This document shows, piece after piece, positions 46,919 through 57,076 of a stretch of 64,000 nucleotides of DNA; position 1 is the stretch's first letter, and each line of letters opens with the position of its first letter. Made by a program: the position numbers and the translations under genes. Location of the stretch: assembly GCA_913043235.1 (NCBI GenBank), contig CAJWLO010000011.1:1-64000 (forward strand). Direction: 5' to 3'. The stretch comes from an uncultured Fidelibacterota bacterium (GTDB lineage Bacteria; Fidelibacterota; Marinisomatia; Marinisomatales; UBA1611). The notes under the pieces are model-generated. The model saw only the letters and a program-made list of their open reading frames with translations, was not told the origin of the DNA and did not search any database.

Positions 46919-48403
46919 ATGACAGATATAATACAATCTGAAAATGCATTACTTAAAAAAATCAAGAATGATTTTATTGGTCTTGATACCGTTTATACAC
47001 TGGCAGACGGGCGAAAAACTACCCGGGTCTATTTGGATTCGACAGCATCAACATTAATGATGGGACCAGCATATGATATTTTAGAAGAATTTCTAGATCA
47101 TTATGCTAATTCACACAGCGTATTACACTTTTCTGCAAAGATTACAACCAGTCAATACGAATGGGCACATCAGCGTGTACTTTCCTTTCTGGGGGCAGAT
47201 CCAGAAAAATACACCTGTTTTTTTACTGGTAGCGGGACAACTGCAGGAATCAACCGGCTTGCACGAGTATTAAGGGACTATCGTAAAGAAAAGGATATTG
47301 TATTGATTTCCATTATGGAGCACCATTCTAATGATTTACCTCATCGAAAACATGCCGGTAAAGTAATTCATATTTCTTTAGATAATAGTGCTCAAGGCCA
47401 GCCCGGGTGTTTGGATATTAGGGCATTGGAAAAAAACCTAGACAAATATAAAGATCGTGTTAACTATGTATCTATCACCGGTATTAGTAATGTTACTGGA
47501 ATTATTAACCCTATCTATGATATTGCAGAACTAGCACATAGCTATGGAGCACTTATCCTGATTGATGGGGCCCAAACAGCAGCGCATATGCCAGTACAGA
47601 TGTCTGGACATTCTAATCCAGACAGGGATCTTGATGCTTTTATTTTTTCCGGTCATAAAACCTATGTACCCGGATCCCCTGGCGTTGTTGTTTGTCGAAA
47701 AGATATCTTGCTATCTATTGAACCTGAAGAATTAGGTGGTGGAATGGTTGATGATGTATTTATTGATAAATACATCATCAAAGACAATTTCCCTGATAGA
47801 GAAGAAGCAGGAACCCCTAATATCCCTGGCGCTATTGCTCTAGCAGCAGCAATCGAAGTAATGGATAAAATAGGTATGGATATTATTTATCATGAAGAAG
47901 ATGAATTAGTGAAAAACACAATGGAACGAATGAAAACAATTCAAGACATTGCTATATATGGTGAGACAGATATTAGTAAATGTTCACGTGCTGGATCTAT
48001 TTCTTTCAATATCAAAGGTATGGACCATGGTTTGGTGGCTTCAGTGTTAAATGATTATTTTAATATAGCTGTTCGAAATGAATGTTTCTGCGCACATCCC
48101 TATGTTAAAGAACTTATTCTTGATGATTTGCTTGAAGCTGTTACGGATATTCCAGATAACGAACTAGAATCAAAATACAAATTAATAGCAGGAATGGTCC
48201 GGGCATCTTTTGGGATCTATAATAAACACGAAGATGTTGATGCTCTAATCAGTGCTTTGAAACAGATCGTAACTCAAAAAAACGAATTCAAACAATTATA
48301 TCATGTTGATGAAACTGGAAACTATGTTCACAATACATTTAAAATAGATATCGAAAATAATTTTTCCGTTTCTAATGCAATAAATTCTTTGCTTAATATA
48401 TAA
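46919..48403 (+). CDS. Class V aminotransferase, cysteine desulfurase-like
   Basis: 494 aa PLP protein. The N-terminal VYLDSTASTLMMGPAYDIL and ANSHSVLHFSAKITTSQYEW resemble SufS/CsdA. The histidine/PLP region is SIMEHHSNDLPHR, the PLP lysine is in FIFSGHKTYVPGSPGVVVCR, and RNECFCAHPYVK holds a candidate catalytic cysteine. About 80 residues longer than SufS. It may supply persulfide or be a selenocysteine-lyase-like enzyme. 38 bp after mobA. Confidence 0.85.
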   Translation: MTDIIQSENALLKKIKNDFIGLDTVYTLADGRKTTRVYLDSTASTLMMGPAYDILEEFLDHYANSHSVLHFSAKITTSQYEWAHQRVLSFLGADPEKYTCFFTGSGTTAGINRLARVLRDYRKEKDIVLISIMEHHSNDLPHRKHAGKVIHISLDNSAQGQPGCLDIRALEKNLDKYKDRVNYVSITGISNVTGIINPIYDIAELAHSYGALILIDGAQTAAHMPVQMSGHSNPDRDLDAFIFSGHKTYVPGSPGVVVCRKDILLSIEPEELGGGMVDDVFIDKYIIKDNFPDREEAGTPNIPGAIALAAAIEVMDKIGMDIIYHEEDELVKNTMERMKTIQDIAIYGETDISKCSRAGSISFNIKGMDHGLVASVLNDYFNIAVRNECFCAHPYVKELILDDLLEAVTDIPDNELESKYKLIAGMVRASFGIYNKHEDVDALISALKQIVTQKNEFKQLYHVDETGNYVHNTFKIDIENNFSVSNAINSLLNI

Positions 48404-48487
48404 GCTTTAGTAATATAGTCGCTTCTGTTTTAAAAGAAGATTATTAAGTACCCAAAAGGGCATTAAAAATTTATAGGAGGGTTTAAT

Positions 48488-50278
48488 ATGTCTATACATC
48501 AGCAATCTATATCTCAAAATAAGAGCAACGATCTCAACAAACCAGAAAACGGAGAGGCGACAAGTCCAGAGATTAATGAATATATTGAGATCCAAATGGA
48601 AAAGGAAAGAATGCGACTCGAAAGAGAAGCAGGGATTACTTCAAGCAATATACAGCATTTTTCAGCACCCACTGAAAATCTATTTACAGCGGATCAGCGT
48701 GGGAGCACAACACTTTTATTCGGTGGTTTAACCTGGGGGCACGAGCACCTGATAGAGGGTGCTTTTAGAGGTTTAGGTTATAAAACCACTGCTATTCCTA
48801 CTCCAGACGTCGAATCTTTTCAACTAGGCAAAGAATACGGTAATAACGGCCAATGCAATCCAACCTATTTCACTGTTGGAAATCTTGTTCAATACCTTCA
48901 GGGCCTCAAGAAGAATGGAATGAGTACAGAAGAAATTATTGATAAGCATGTTTTTGTTACAGCTGGTGCCTGTGGTCCCTGTAGGTTTGGTATGTACGAA
49001 GCTGAATATAGACTTGCTCTCCGTAATTCCGGTTTTGATGGATTCAGGGTAATCCTCTTTCAACAAACAGGAGGATTAAATCAAGCAGAAATGGAAGCTG
49101 GTCTTGAAATGAATATGGACTTTTCGCTAGCAATTATCAATGCCTTCAATATGGGGGATATGTTTAATGGAGTAGGTTACCAGATTCGTCCTTATGAAGT
49201 GGTGCCCGGTAAGACTGATGAAATAATGGCTAAAAACCTCGATCTAATGCATGATATTATGCGTGATAAGAGCCGTTACGAGACAAATGGAACCTGGAAA
49301 CGTATTCTTTCCATGGCAAAGCTAGATGGCACAGTAAATTACATGGGAAAATTTTACGATCAGCTCTTTGGTAAAGATTATACTCATGGTCTCAATGAAG
49401 TACGGGATAAATTTAACGAAATTGAAGTTGACAGATTCCGCGTAAAACCGGTAGTAAAAATCACTGGTGAATTCTGGGCCCAGCTAACAGAAGGTGATGG
49501 TAATTTTAATATGTTCCGTTTCCTGGAAGGAGAAAATGCAGAAGTGCTCGTTGAACCTGTAGGGACCTGGATTCAATACATAATGTGGCAGTACAAAGCG
49601 GCCATCAAAGATAGGAAGGCAGTTGGTGAAGGTGAGTTTGATTTACCTGCATGGAGACTGGATAAAAAACTTGCAATTGAATTGAGCTATTGGAAAAAAG
49701 TTGCAACAATGACTGTTGCCGAAAAAATATTCGAAAGAGAATATAATCGTTTCCAAAATGCACTTGGTGGCACACTACATGAACTTGTGGATCAATATGA
49801 ACTACAGAGACTCGGACATCCTCATTATAACACCGCAGCTGGTGGCGGGGAAGGACACCTAGAAGTAGCTAAAAATATTTACTACACTAGTAAAAATTTA
49901 GCACACATGGTGTTGAGCCTGAAACCATTTGGCTGTATGCCCAGTGCTCAATCTGATGGCGCCCAAGCGGCAGTTGTGGAGCAGTATAAAGATATGATCT
50001 TTCTGCCAATTGAAACATCTGGCGAAGGAGAAGTGAATGCCCACAGTCGAGTGCAAATGGCTCTTGGGGGTGCCCGCGTTAAAGCCAAGGAAGAGTTTAA
50101 GTTGACCCTGGAAAAAACAGGAAAATCACTGGATGAGTTAAAAGCCTATGTTGCAGAGCACCCCGAACTGAAGAAGCCAATGTACAAAGTACCTCATGTA
50201 GAAGGAATTATAGGAACAGCAGCTACCTTTGTGCTTCATGTTTCAGACCTTATTGATGGAAAAATCGGAACTGCGTAA
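48488..50278 (+). CDS. HgdB-like partner of CoA-dehydratase activase
   Basis: 596 aa, preceded by a strong AGGAGGG site. It matches the protein fused to the C-terminal end of large 2-hydroxyacyl-CoA-dehydratase-activase relatives (COG3581 type). Cysteines lie in NNGQCNPTYFTVGNLVQYLQ, TAGACGPCRFGMYEAEYRLA and LKPFGCMPSAQSDGAQAAVV, a plausible set of ligands for a low-potential Fe-S cluster such as a double cubane. It is 18 bp before the activase gene and surely forms a unit with it. The substrate is unknown. Confidence 0.85.
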   Translation: MSIHQQSISQNKSNDLNKPENGEATSPEINEYIEIQMEKERMRLEREAGITSSNIQHFSAPTENLFTADQRGSTTLLFGGLTWGHEHLIEGAFRGLGYKTTAIPTPDVESFQLGKEYGNNGQCNPTYFTVGNLVQYLQGLKKNGMSTEEIIDKHVFVTAGACGPCRFGMYEAEYRLALRNSGFDGFRVILFQQTGGLNQAEMEAGLEMNMDFSLAIINAFNMGDMFNGVGYQIRPYEVVPGKTDEIMAKNLDLMHDIMRDKSRYETNGTWKRILSMAKLDGTVNYMGKFYDQLFGKDYTHGLNEVRDKFNEIEVDRFRVKPVVKITGEFWAQLTEGDGNFNMFRFLEGENAEVLVEPVGTWIQYIMWQYKAAIKDRKAVGEGEFDLPAWRLDKKLAIELSYWKKVATMTVAEKIFEREYNRFQNALGGTLHELVDQYELQRLGHPHYNTAAGGGEGHLEVAKNIYYTSKNLAHMVLSLKPFGCMPSAQSDGAQAAVVEQYKDMIFLPIETSGEGEVNAHSRVQMALGGARVKAKEEFKLTLEKTGKSLDELKAYVAEHPELKKPMYKVPHVEGIIGTAATFVLHVSDLIDGKIGTA

Positions 50279-50296
50279 ATAAAAGAAGGTTATCTA

Positions 50297-53200
50297 ATGG
50301 ATACAAATAATACCGAAAGACGATATTTTTTAGGGATGGATGTTGGCTCTACCACCGTTAAAATGGTTGTGGTCGATACAAAAACAGATGAAATTCTCTG
50401 GCAAGACTACCAACGTCATGAAACAAAACAACCTGAGAAATGCCTAGAGTTCCTAAAACGGATTGATACTGATTTACCCAATGTAAATAGTGAAAACACC
50501 AGGGCTTTTATTACTGGAAGCGGAGGCAAAAATGTAGGTAGACATATTGGTGCCAAATTTGTTCAGGAAGTGAATGCTGTCTGTCTTGCCGTAGAAAAAC
50601 TGTATCCTGAAGCAGGTTCAGTGATTGAATTAGGTGGCCAGGATGCCAAAATCATTGTCTTTAAAGAAGATCCTGAGACAGGTCGAAAAAAGAAAATCCC
50701 AAGTATGAATGATAAGTGCGCTGGAGGGACTGGAGCAGTTATTGATAAAATTAATGCCAAGCTCCGTATTCCTGCTGATGAGCTTTGCGAGCAAGGTTAT
50801 AATGGAATAAAACTCCATCATGTCGCTGGGAAATGTGGAGTTTTTGCAGAAACAGACATTAATAGCTTACAGAAACAGGGCATTCCCAATGATGAGCTCA
50901 TGGCTAGTCTCTTTGAAGCAATTATTGGCCAAAATCTTTCTGTACTAACCAGGGGCCACACCCTTAGGCCGCATGTACTTCTTCTTGGTGGCCCTAATTG
51001 TTATGTCCGTGGAATGCGAGAAGCATGGGAAGAAAATATCCCATTGGTCTGGAAAGAGCGGGAGTTCCCGCTACCTGAAGGTGTAGATCCGAAATCACTT
51101 ATTAAAGTACCAGATAATGCTCAATATTTTGCTGCAATAGGTTCTGTAGAATATGGCCTTGACGAAGATGATGATGTAGGTTTTTATACAGGTTACAACG
51201 ATCTAGAACAGTATATTAATTTTGGAAGACTTGAAGAAAAAAAAGGTACAGGGTTTGGCCTCACAGAATCTCAAGAAGAGCTGGACACATTTATTAAAAA
51301 GTATACCAAAGAACCATTTATCCCCGCAACATTCCATGAAGGACAGTTGGTCCAAGGATTTGTAGGCCTTGATGGAGGCTCCACATCGACAAAGGGAGTT
51401 CTGCTTGATAAGGATAAAAATATTCTTGTTAAATCCTATCAGCTCTCCAAAGGAAATCCCATAGAAGATACAAAAGATATTATGGAAAAACTTAGAGAGC
51501 AGGTTGAGCTCCAAGGTGCAAAATTAGAGATTCTAGGTATTGGTACAACCGGATATGCAAAAGATGTACTCAAGGATGTTTTGGGAGCTGATGCTGCAAT
51601 CGTTGAAACTGTTGCACACACGGAGTCAGCCCTGCATTTCTACGATAATGTCGATGTAATCTGTGATGTAGGTGGGCAAGATATAAAAATCATGATCCTA
51701 AATAATGGTAAGGTAAAAGATTTTAAACTAAACACACAGTGTTCTGCCGGTAATGGTTACTTTCTTCAGAGTACTGCGAACGACTTTGGTGTACAAGTAG
51801 AAGATTATGCGGATACAGCATTCGGAGCAGAGTCTATGCCTGAGTTTGGTTATGGTTGTGCTGTTTTTATGCAGTCAGATATTGTTGATTTCCAGAGGCA
51901 GGGTTGGAAAAAAGAAGAAATTATGGCGGGTTTAGCTAATGTATTGCCTAAAAATATTTGGTTATATGTTTCCCAAATTCCGAATCTATCAAAATTAGGT
52001 ACTAAGTTTATCTTACAGGGTGGGACACAGCATAATCTTGCTGCTGTAAAAGCACAGGTAGATTTTATTGAATCTAGATACCATGGAAAAGGTCAGAAAC
52101 CTAATGTGATTGTTCATGATCACTGTGGTGAGAGTGGTGCTATTGGGGCTGGAATCGAAGCCGCCCGTCTCTGGCATAATGGTAGGGAATCTACGTTTAT
52201 TGGGCTTGATAAAGTAAAAGATATCACCTACAAGTCTACCACTAATGAGGATACTCGCTGCTATTTCTGTAAGAACAAATGCCTTAGGACATTTATCGAT
52301 GTAAAGGCAAACAATACTCCCGAAAAAGAAATAGTCAAAGCAGCTCCTCCTGAGCCCAAAAAATTTAAATCTAAGGTTGCATTAGAAGCAGGGGCCCGAA
52401 GATTAATAGTAGGAAATTCCTGTGAAAAAGGTTTGGTAGAAGATGTAAACGATATGCGTGTTATCAAAAAAGATCTAGATGCAAAATTGGGAGCCAGTCC
52501 AAATTTGGTTGAAGAATCTGCGAATGATGTTTTCAAAAGTTTTAAACCAGAACTAATTGCTGACAGCATGCCCAAGCTTATGCTTACATCCACTGCCAAG
52601 CAGCGTGCTTCAAAAATGGCAGCTCGATCTGAGATCAGGATCGGTATGCCTCGGGTACTAAATATGTATGCCCTAACTCCATTATTTTCTGGATATTTTG
52701 AAAGCCTCGGCATTCTTCCCAAAAACCTCGTTTATTCAAAATTCACTAATGAAAAGCTCTATAAAGAAGGTGCAAAACGCGGCTCAATAGACCCTTGTTT
52801 CCCCAGTAAGTTAGGTATACCTCATGTTCATAACCTGATATACGAAAAACACGAGAAAAAGCCGCTAGATATTATATTTTTCCCAATGATTGATAATATG
52901 CCAACCGATTTGGTTGAGACACAAGGTTGCCGAGCGTGCCCTACCATAACCACGACTCCAGAAGCTGTGAAAGCTGCGTTCACAAAGGAAGGTGATATTT
53001 TCTCAGACAAGAGTATAAAATACCTAGATACGTTTGTGCATACTGCTGAGAAAGGACTATTTGCAAAAGAAATGTATAAAGAGTTTAAAGACATATTTGG
53101 GCTTTCTTGGAAAGAGAATATGCGGGCCGTTGAAGCAGGCTATGTCGCTCTTAAAAAGTACGATGACTCTATGCGCCGGCGTGCGAGAGAAGTAATAGAT

Positions 53201-53845
53201 CAGCTCGAAGATGAAAAACGCTTCGGGATCGTTCTATTGGGTCGGAACTACCATAATGATCCCGGAATTAACCATGAAATTATGGTAGAGTTTCAGAAAC
53301 TTGGTTATCCTGTTTTTACACAGGAAAGCCTACCTCTCGATGAAGATATACTTGAAAAATTATTTTCTGATGAAATAGAAAAAGGTATTATCTCAAGCGC
53401 TATGGATATAAGAGATGTTTGGAAAAACTCATATAGTGAAAATACAAACCGAAAGGTATGGGGAGCAAAGTACACAGCTCGACATCCAAACCTTATCGCT
53501 CTGGAGTTATCCAATTTTAAATGTGGACACGATGCACCAATCTATGCGGTTATAGAAGAGATTGTAGAAAATTCTGGCACACCATACTTTAATTTTAAAG
53601 ATCTTGATGAAAATAAACCATCCGGTTCCATAAAAATCAGAGTAGAAACAATTCACTATTTTCTAACTAGATATCGTGAGGATATGCTTAACGAAGATAA
53701 GAAAAAAGGTGATGTTGAACAGAAATTAAAAGAGTATCGTTTGGAACTCGAGAAAAAGGTAATGGTTGAAGACTTTAAAATGCCTGCTCAATCTAATGGA
53801 GCTTCAATGATCCATAATACTGCACTGTCACCCAAAGAGAACTAA
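50297..53845 (+). CDS. Double-ASKHA CoA-dehydratase activase-like ATPase, 1182 aa
   Basis: Two BcrA/D-BadF/G-type ATPase domains in tandem: the first begins YFLGMDVGSTTVKMVVVDT, with VIELGGQDAKIIVF and NDKCAGGTGAVIDKI; the second begins VGLDGGSTSTKGVLLDKD (about residue 355), with DVGGQDIKIMIL and NTQCSAGNGYFLQSTANDFG. The Cys between ATPase motifs of each are the cluster ligands of such activases. The C-terminal third is DUF2229-like and has CYFCKNKCLRTF, GSIDPCFPSKLGIPH, TQGCRACPTI and NFKCGHDAP. It should use ATP to drive electrons to a low-potential site; the acceptor is unknown. Confidence 0.88.
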   Translation: MDTNNTERRYFLGMDVGSTTVKMVVVDTKTDEILWQDYQRHETKQPEKCLEFLKRIDTDLPNVNSENTRAFITGSGGKNVGRHIGAKFVQEVNAVCLAVEKLYPEAGSVIELGGQDAKIIVFKEDPETGRKKKIPSMNDKCAGGTGAVIDKINAKLRIPADELCEQGYNGIKLHHVAGKCGVFAETDINSLQKQGIPNDELMASLFEAIIGQNLSVLTRGHTLRPHVLLLGGPNCYVRGMREAWEENIPLVWKEREFPLPEGVDPKSLIKVPDNAQYFAAIGSVEYGLDEDDDVGFYTGYNDLEQYINFGRLEEKKGTGFGLTESQEELDTFIKKYTKEPFIPATFHEGQLVQGFVGLDGGSTSTKGVLLDKDKNILVKSYQLSKGNPIEDTKDIMEKLREQVELQGAKLEILGIGTTGYAKDVLKDVLGADAAIVETVAHTESALHFYDNVDVICDVGGQDIKIMILNNGKVKDFKLNTQCSAGNGYFLQSTANDFGVQVEDYADTAFGAESMPEFGYGCAVFMQSDIVDFQRQGWKKEEIMAGLANVLPKNIWLYVSQIPNLSKLGTKFILQGGTQHNLAAVKAQVDFIESRYHGKGQKPNVIVHDHCGESGAIGAGIEAARLWHNGRESTFIGLDKVKDITYKSTTNEDTRCYFCKNKCLRTFIDVKANNTPEKEIVKAAPPEPKKFKSKVALEAGARRLIVGNSCEKGLVEDVNDMRVIKKDLDAKLGASPNLVEESANDVFKSFKPELIADSMPKLMLTSTAKQRASKMAARSEIRIGMPRVLNMYALTPLFSGYFESLGILPKNLVYSKFTNEKLYKEGAKRGSIDPCFPSKLGIPHVHNLIYEKHEKKPLDIIFFPMIDNMPTDLVETQGCRACPTITTTPEAVKAAFTKEGDIFSDKSIKYLDTFVHTAEKGLFAKEMYKEFKDIFGLSWKENMRAVEAGYVALKKYDDSMRRRAREVIDQLEDEKRFGIVLLGRNYHNDPGINHEIMVEFQKLGYPVFTQESLPLDEDILEKLFSDEIEKGIISSAMDIRDVWKNSYSENTNRKVWGAKYTARHPNLIALELSNFKCGHDAPIYAVIEEIVENSGTPYFNFKDLDENKPSGSIKIRVETIHYFLTRYREDMLNEDKKKGDVEQKLKEYRLELEKKVMVEDFKMPAQSNGASMIHNTALSPKEN

Positions 53846-53865
53846 TTTGGACTAAATAAATTCTT

Positions 53866-54159
53866 ATGACAGGTGGCATTAATAGCTTCAAAGATAAGAT
53901 TATGTTCGAGATCTATAAGGCGAATGACTATTCTAATGAATATCGCGTAGTATATTTTTCAGAGTTGGACGATCATAATAGAGATAAGGAAATAGATCGT
54001 GCCATGAAAGGTGATCATTATTTTGATGGGTTTATATTTACCTTAAAAAAAGAACGTGCCATGAAACAAATACAGAATATAATTGATAGACTGAATGAGG
54101 GGGAATCCTTGAATAGCGAGCATTTAGAAAAACAACTAGAAGAGTTTTTGGCAAATTAA
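53866..54159 (+). CDS. Small acidic protein of the activase system
   Basis: 97 aa, unrecognised. The strongest part begins MFEIYKANDYSNEYRVVYF (ATG 53902 is a second possible start), then HNRDKEIDRAMKGDHYFDGF and a helical, acidic tail LNEGESLNSEHLEKQLEEF. No cysteines or membrane segments. It lies 20 bp after the activase gene and 2 bp before the DUF1858 gene, so it is probably cotranscribed. Confidence 0.6.
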   Translation: MTGGINSFKDKIMFEIYKANDYSNEYRVVYFSELDDHNRDKEIDRAMKGDHYFDGFIFTLKKERAMKQIQNIIDRLNEGESLNSEHLEKQLEEFLAN

Positions 54160-54161
54160 TT

Positions 54162-54578
54162 ATGGAAATCAGTATTATTCTATTATCAATATTATCAGTA
54201 TTTGCTGTCGTCCTTTCTATTCTATCTTATATTAGTTTACAAAAATTGCGATCAGATGTTAAAACAGCGCAAAAAGAAATGATAGATCTTCGGAATCATG
54301 TGAATCTTTCTATTAAAGAACTTAGTAATAAAACATCTGTATCCTGCTCAGACGAAAAAAAAGGGTTCTCAACTGATATGAGCGTTGGCGAAGTATTAGC
54401 TTTGCATCCAGCTGCAAAAAATATACTTACTATGTTTCATCTTGGTGCATGTTCATCCTGCTCCGTGACAGATGATCACAATTTTGGAGAAGCAATTAAA
54501 GAGTATGATATAGATCAAAAAGCTATCTTGAATGCATTGAATGATTTGTTAGAAGGCTCTAATCCAGCTTTCAGTTAA
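54162..54578 (+). CDS. Membrane-anchored DUF1858 protein
   Basis: 138 aa. An N-terminal helix (residues ~4-26) anchors it, followed by a coiled-coil-like linker (LRSDVKTAQKEMIDLRNHVN) and a DUF1858 domain from about residue 72: DMSVGEVLALHPAAKNILTM then LGACSSCSVTDDHNFGEAI. The CxxC pair is the redox motif of these domains, which are often found with hybrid-cluster and sulfur proteins. It could link the activase pair to membrane redox carriers. The membrane anchor is uncommon for DUF1858. Confidence 0.8.
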   Translation: MEISIILLSILSVFAVVLSILSYISLQKLRSDVKTAQKEMIDLRNHVNLSIKELSNKTSVSCSDEKKGFSTDMSVGEVLALHPAAKNILTMFHLGACSSCSVTDDHNFGEAIKEYDIDQKAILNALNDLLEGSNPAFS

Positions 54579-54599
54579 TCCATAAAATAAATTTTGAAT

Positions 54600-55037
54600 T
54601 TATATATCTAATTTGTCAATACGCCTCTGGTGTCGTCCACCCTCGAAAGGTTTATCCAACCAAGTTTCAATTACCTCATAAATTACCTGCTCTGAAATAA
54701 ATCGTGCTCCCAGGGATAAAACATTGGCATTGTTGTGTCCCCGGGATAATTGGACAATCTCCTTTTCCGATCCATAATACACAGCGGCTCGGACACCTCT
54801 AACGCGATTAGCTGCCATGGCTTCCCCTTGGCCAGATCCGCCTAAAATAATTCCGCGGCTTTCAGGATCTGCCGCCACTGCCTTGGCGCAGGGAAAAATA
54901 TAATCGGGATAGTCATCCTGTGCATCATATTCATGAGCACCATGATCGGTAACATCTTGGCCTTTTGAAATCAAATAATCTTTGATGTTGTTTTTCAATT
55001 CAAGACCGGCATGGTCAGTTGCCAGATGTATTTTCAT
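54600..55037 (-). CDS. rpiB: Ribose-5-phosphate isomerase B
   Basis: 145 aa; interconverts ribose 5-phosphate and ribulose 5-phosphate. DHAGLELKNNIKDYL and ILGGSGQGEAMAANRVRGVR are visible. The latter has Gly where E. coli RpiB has its catalytic cysteine and Glu two residues on, as in the mycobacterial subtype that uses glutamate. Convergent with the DUF1858 gene and 4 bp after transketolase. Confidence 0.93.
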   Translation of the reverse strand: MKIHLATDHAGLELKNNIKDYLISKGQDVTDHGAHEYDAQDDYPDYIFPCAKAVAADPESRGIILGGSGQGEAMAANRVRGVRAAVYYGSEKEIVQLSRGHNNANVLSLGARFISEQVIYEVIETWLDKPFEGGRHQRRIDKLDI

Positions 55038-55041
55038 ATAT

Positions 55042-57066
55042 TTAAAGTAATTTTTCTAAATGTTCTCTAATTTTTATTTCCACTTTTACAGGAGTGAAAC
55101 CAAATTCTTCGGCTAAATCTTTATTGGGAGCAGAAGCACCAAAATGATCTAATCCGATGGAAAGTCCAGCCGGTCCAACAAAGCGTTCCCATCCAAGAGT
55201 AACTCCTGCTTCCATAGAAATTTTCATGCAGCCTCTTATCGGAATAACATCATTTCTATATTCCATTGATTGTTCCATAAATAACTCCCAACATGGTAAA
55301 CTTACAATGCGAATGTGTTTATCACTCATTCGTTCTGCAGTATCAACTGCCAATGAAAGTTCAGAACCAGTGGCTATAAAGATCAATTCCGGTTGTTTTT
55401 CACAATCTTTATAAATATAACCACCTCTAGCAACACCAACTTTGATTTCATCCAAAGATTTTTCCGAAATCGGAATGCCTTGGCGAGTCAAAAGTAATGC
55501 TGATGGAGAATCTTTTAGTTGTAGCGCTTTTTCAAAACAAATGACTGTTTCTTTTGCATCTCCTGGCCGGAACACATAAAATCCAGGAATCGTCCGGAGT
55601 GCCATAGCATGTTCTACAGGCTGATGTGTAGGACCATCCTCCCCCACAAAAAAGGAATCATGCGTGAATTCATGGATAACTCTAACACTTTGGATTGCAG
55701 CTAGACGCAAAGCGGGTCGCTCATAATCTGCGAATACTAAAAAAGTGCCTCCAAATGGAATCACTCCGCCATGGAGTGACATCCCATTCATCATGGAAGC
55801 CATGGGAAATTCCCTTACACCAAAAGCAATATTTCGGCCGCTTTTGTTATCTTTTTGAAAATCAGAATATTGAGCAGCGAAGTTTCCTGTATAATTCGAA
55901 GGTTCAAGATCGGCTGATCCACCCATGATACTTGGAAGTTGTACAGCAAAATGATCCAGTGTAGCGCCGAATGCCTTTCGGGTCGCCAAGGACACGCCAG
56001 ATTCAAATTCAGGGTAAGTTAATACAGGAAGATTATCATCAATCGAAATTGACCAGAATGCATCCACATCTTTATTCTTACGACATTTCTCCAATTTTGT
56101 TTTCCAGTTGATAGTATTTTTATGTAATTCTTCAAATCTGGATTGGAAGTAAGTTTTGACTTTTTCAGGCAATTTAAATGACTCAGGCATTAACCCTAAA
56201 TTTTCTTTTGTAGCATCAATTTCAACCTGTGGCAAAGGTGCACCATGTGTATTATGATCTCCTTCCATACCAACGCTACCTTTTGCTATGATTGTTTCAC
56301 CAATAATGATACTGGGTTGATCCATAACTTTCGCTTTTTCAATAGCGATCCGAATCGATTTGTGATCGTGGCCATTGATCTCCTGCACATGCCATCCAAA
56401 TCCATCAAAAACCTTGGCGTAATCCGTGGAATCAGAACGGGTTACTTTTCCAGAAATTTGAATCATATTAGAATCATAATAGAGAATCAACCTGGATAAT
56501 CCTAAATGGCCTGCTAGTGATGCAGATCCAAGAGTAACTGGTTCTTGCATATCGCCGTCACTGGCTAAAACATATGTAAAATGATCCACCAGGTTTTCTG
56601 CATCCTTCGATATACTTGTAAACGTATGTCGTAAAAATGTCTCTGCAATAGCCATGCCTACAGCCATGGAAAACCCCTGCCCTAGAGGCCCTGTAGTACA
56701 TTCTACACCAGGTATCTCCACTTCTGGATGTCCAGGTGTTTTGCTATGTAGTTGGCGAAAATTCTTCAAGTCATCTAGACTTAACCAATCAATTAAGTGA
56801 AGCAATACATAAACTAAAGCCGACTCATGACCTGCTGATAAAATAAATCTATCTCGATTAAACCAATCAGGGTCGTAAGGATCAAACTTAAAATAATCTT
56901 TAAATAGAATATATATAAAATCAGCTGATGACATAGGCCCTCCAGTATGGCCTGAGTTGGCATGTCTTACGGTATCCATTACCAAACCTTTAATCACAGA
57001 TACGGTATACTTATCTTTATCTTTTTGATCCCAAGAAGAAAAATTTTCTAAACTTATATATTTCAT
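55042..57066 (-). CDS. tkt: Transketolase
   Basis: 674 aa TPP enzyme of the non-oxidative pentose phosphate pathway. RHANSGHTGGPMSSADFIYI and GPLGQGFSMAVGMAIAE mark the first domain, ASDGDMQEPVTLGSASLAGH the TPP/Mg site, and HDSFFVGEDGPTHQPVEHAM the second domain, ending in the C-terminal domain (FGFTPVKVEIKIREHL). Middle gene of rpe-tkt-rpiB. Confidence 0.95.
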   Translation of the reverse strand: MKYISLENFSSWDQKDKDKYTVSVIKGLVMDTVRHANSGHTGGPMSSADFIYILFKDYFKFDPYDPDWFNRDRFILSAGHESALVYVLLHLIDWLSLDDLKNFRQLHSKTPGHPEVEIPGVECTTGPLGQGFSMAVGMAIAETFLRHTFTSISKDAENLVDHFTYVLASDGDMQEPVTLGSASLAGHLGLSRLILYYDSNMIQISGKVTRSDSTDYAKVFDGFGWHVQEINGHDHKSIRIAIEKAKVMDQPSIIIGETIIAKGSVGMEGDHNTHGAPLPQVEIDATKENLGLMPESFKLPEKVKTYFQSRFEELHKNTINWKTKLEKCRKNKDVDAFWSISIDDNLPVLTYPEFESGVSLATRKAFGATLDHFAVQLPSIMGGSADLEPSNYTGNFAAQYSDFQKDNKSGRNIAFGVREFPMASMMNGMSLHGGVIPFGGTFLVFADYERPALRLAAIQSVRVIHEFTHDSFFVGEDGPTHQPVEHAMALRTIPGFYVFRPGDAKETVICFEKALQLKDSPSALLLTRQGIPISEKSLDEIKVGVARGGYIYKDCEKQPELIFIATGSELSLAVDTAERMSDKHIRIVSLPCWELFMEQSMEYRNDVIPIRGCMKISMEAGVTLGWERFVGPAGLSIGLDHFGASAPNKDLAEEFGFTPVKVEIKIREHLEKLL

Positions 57067-57076
57067 GATTATTTTA

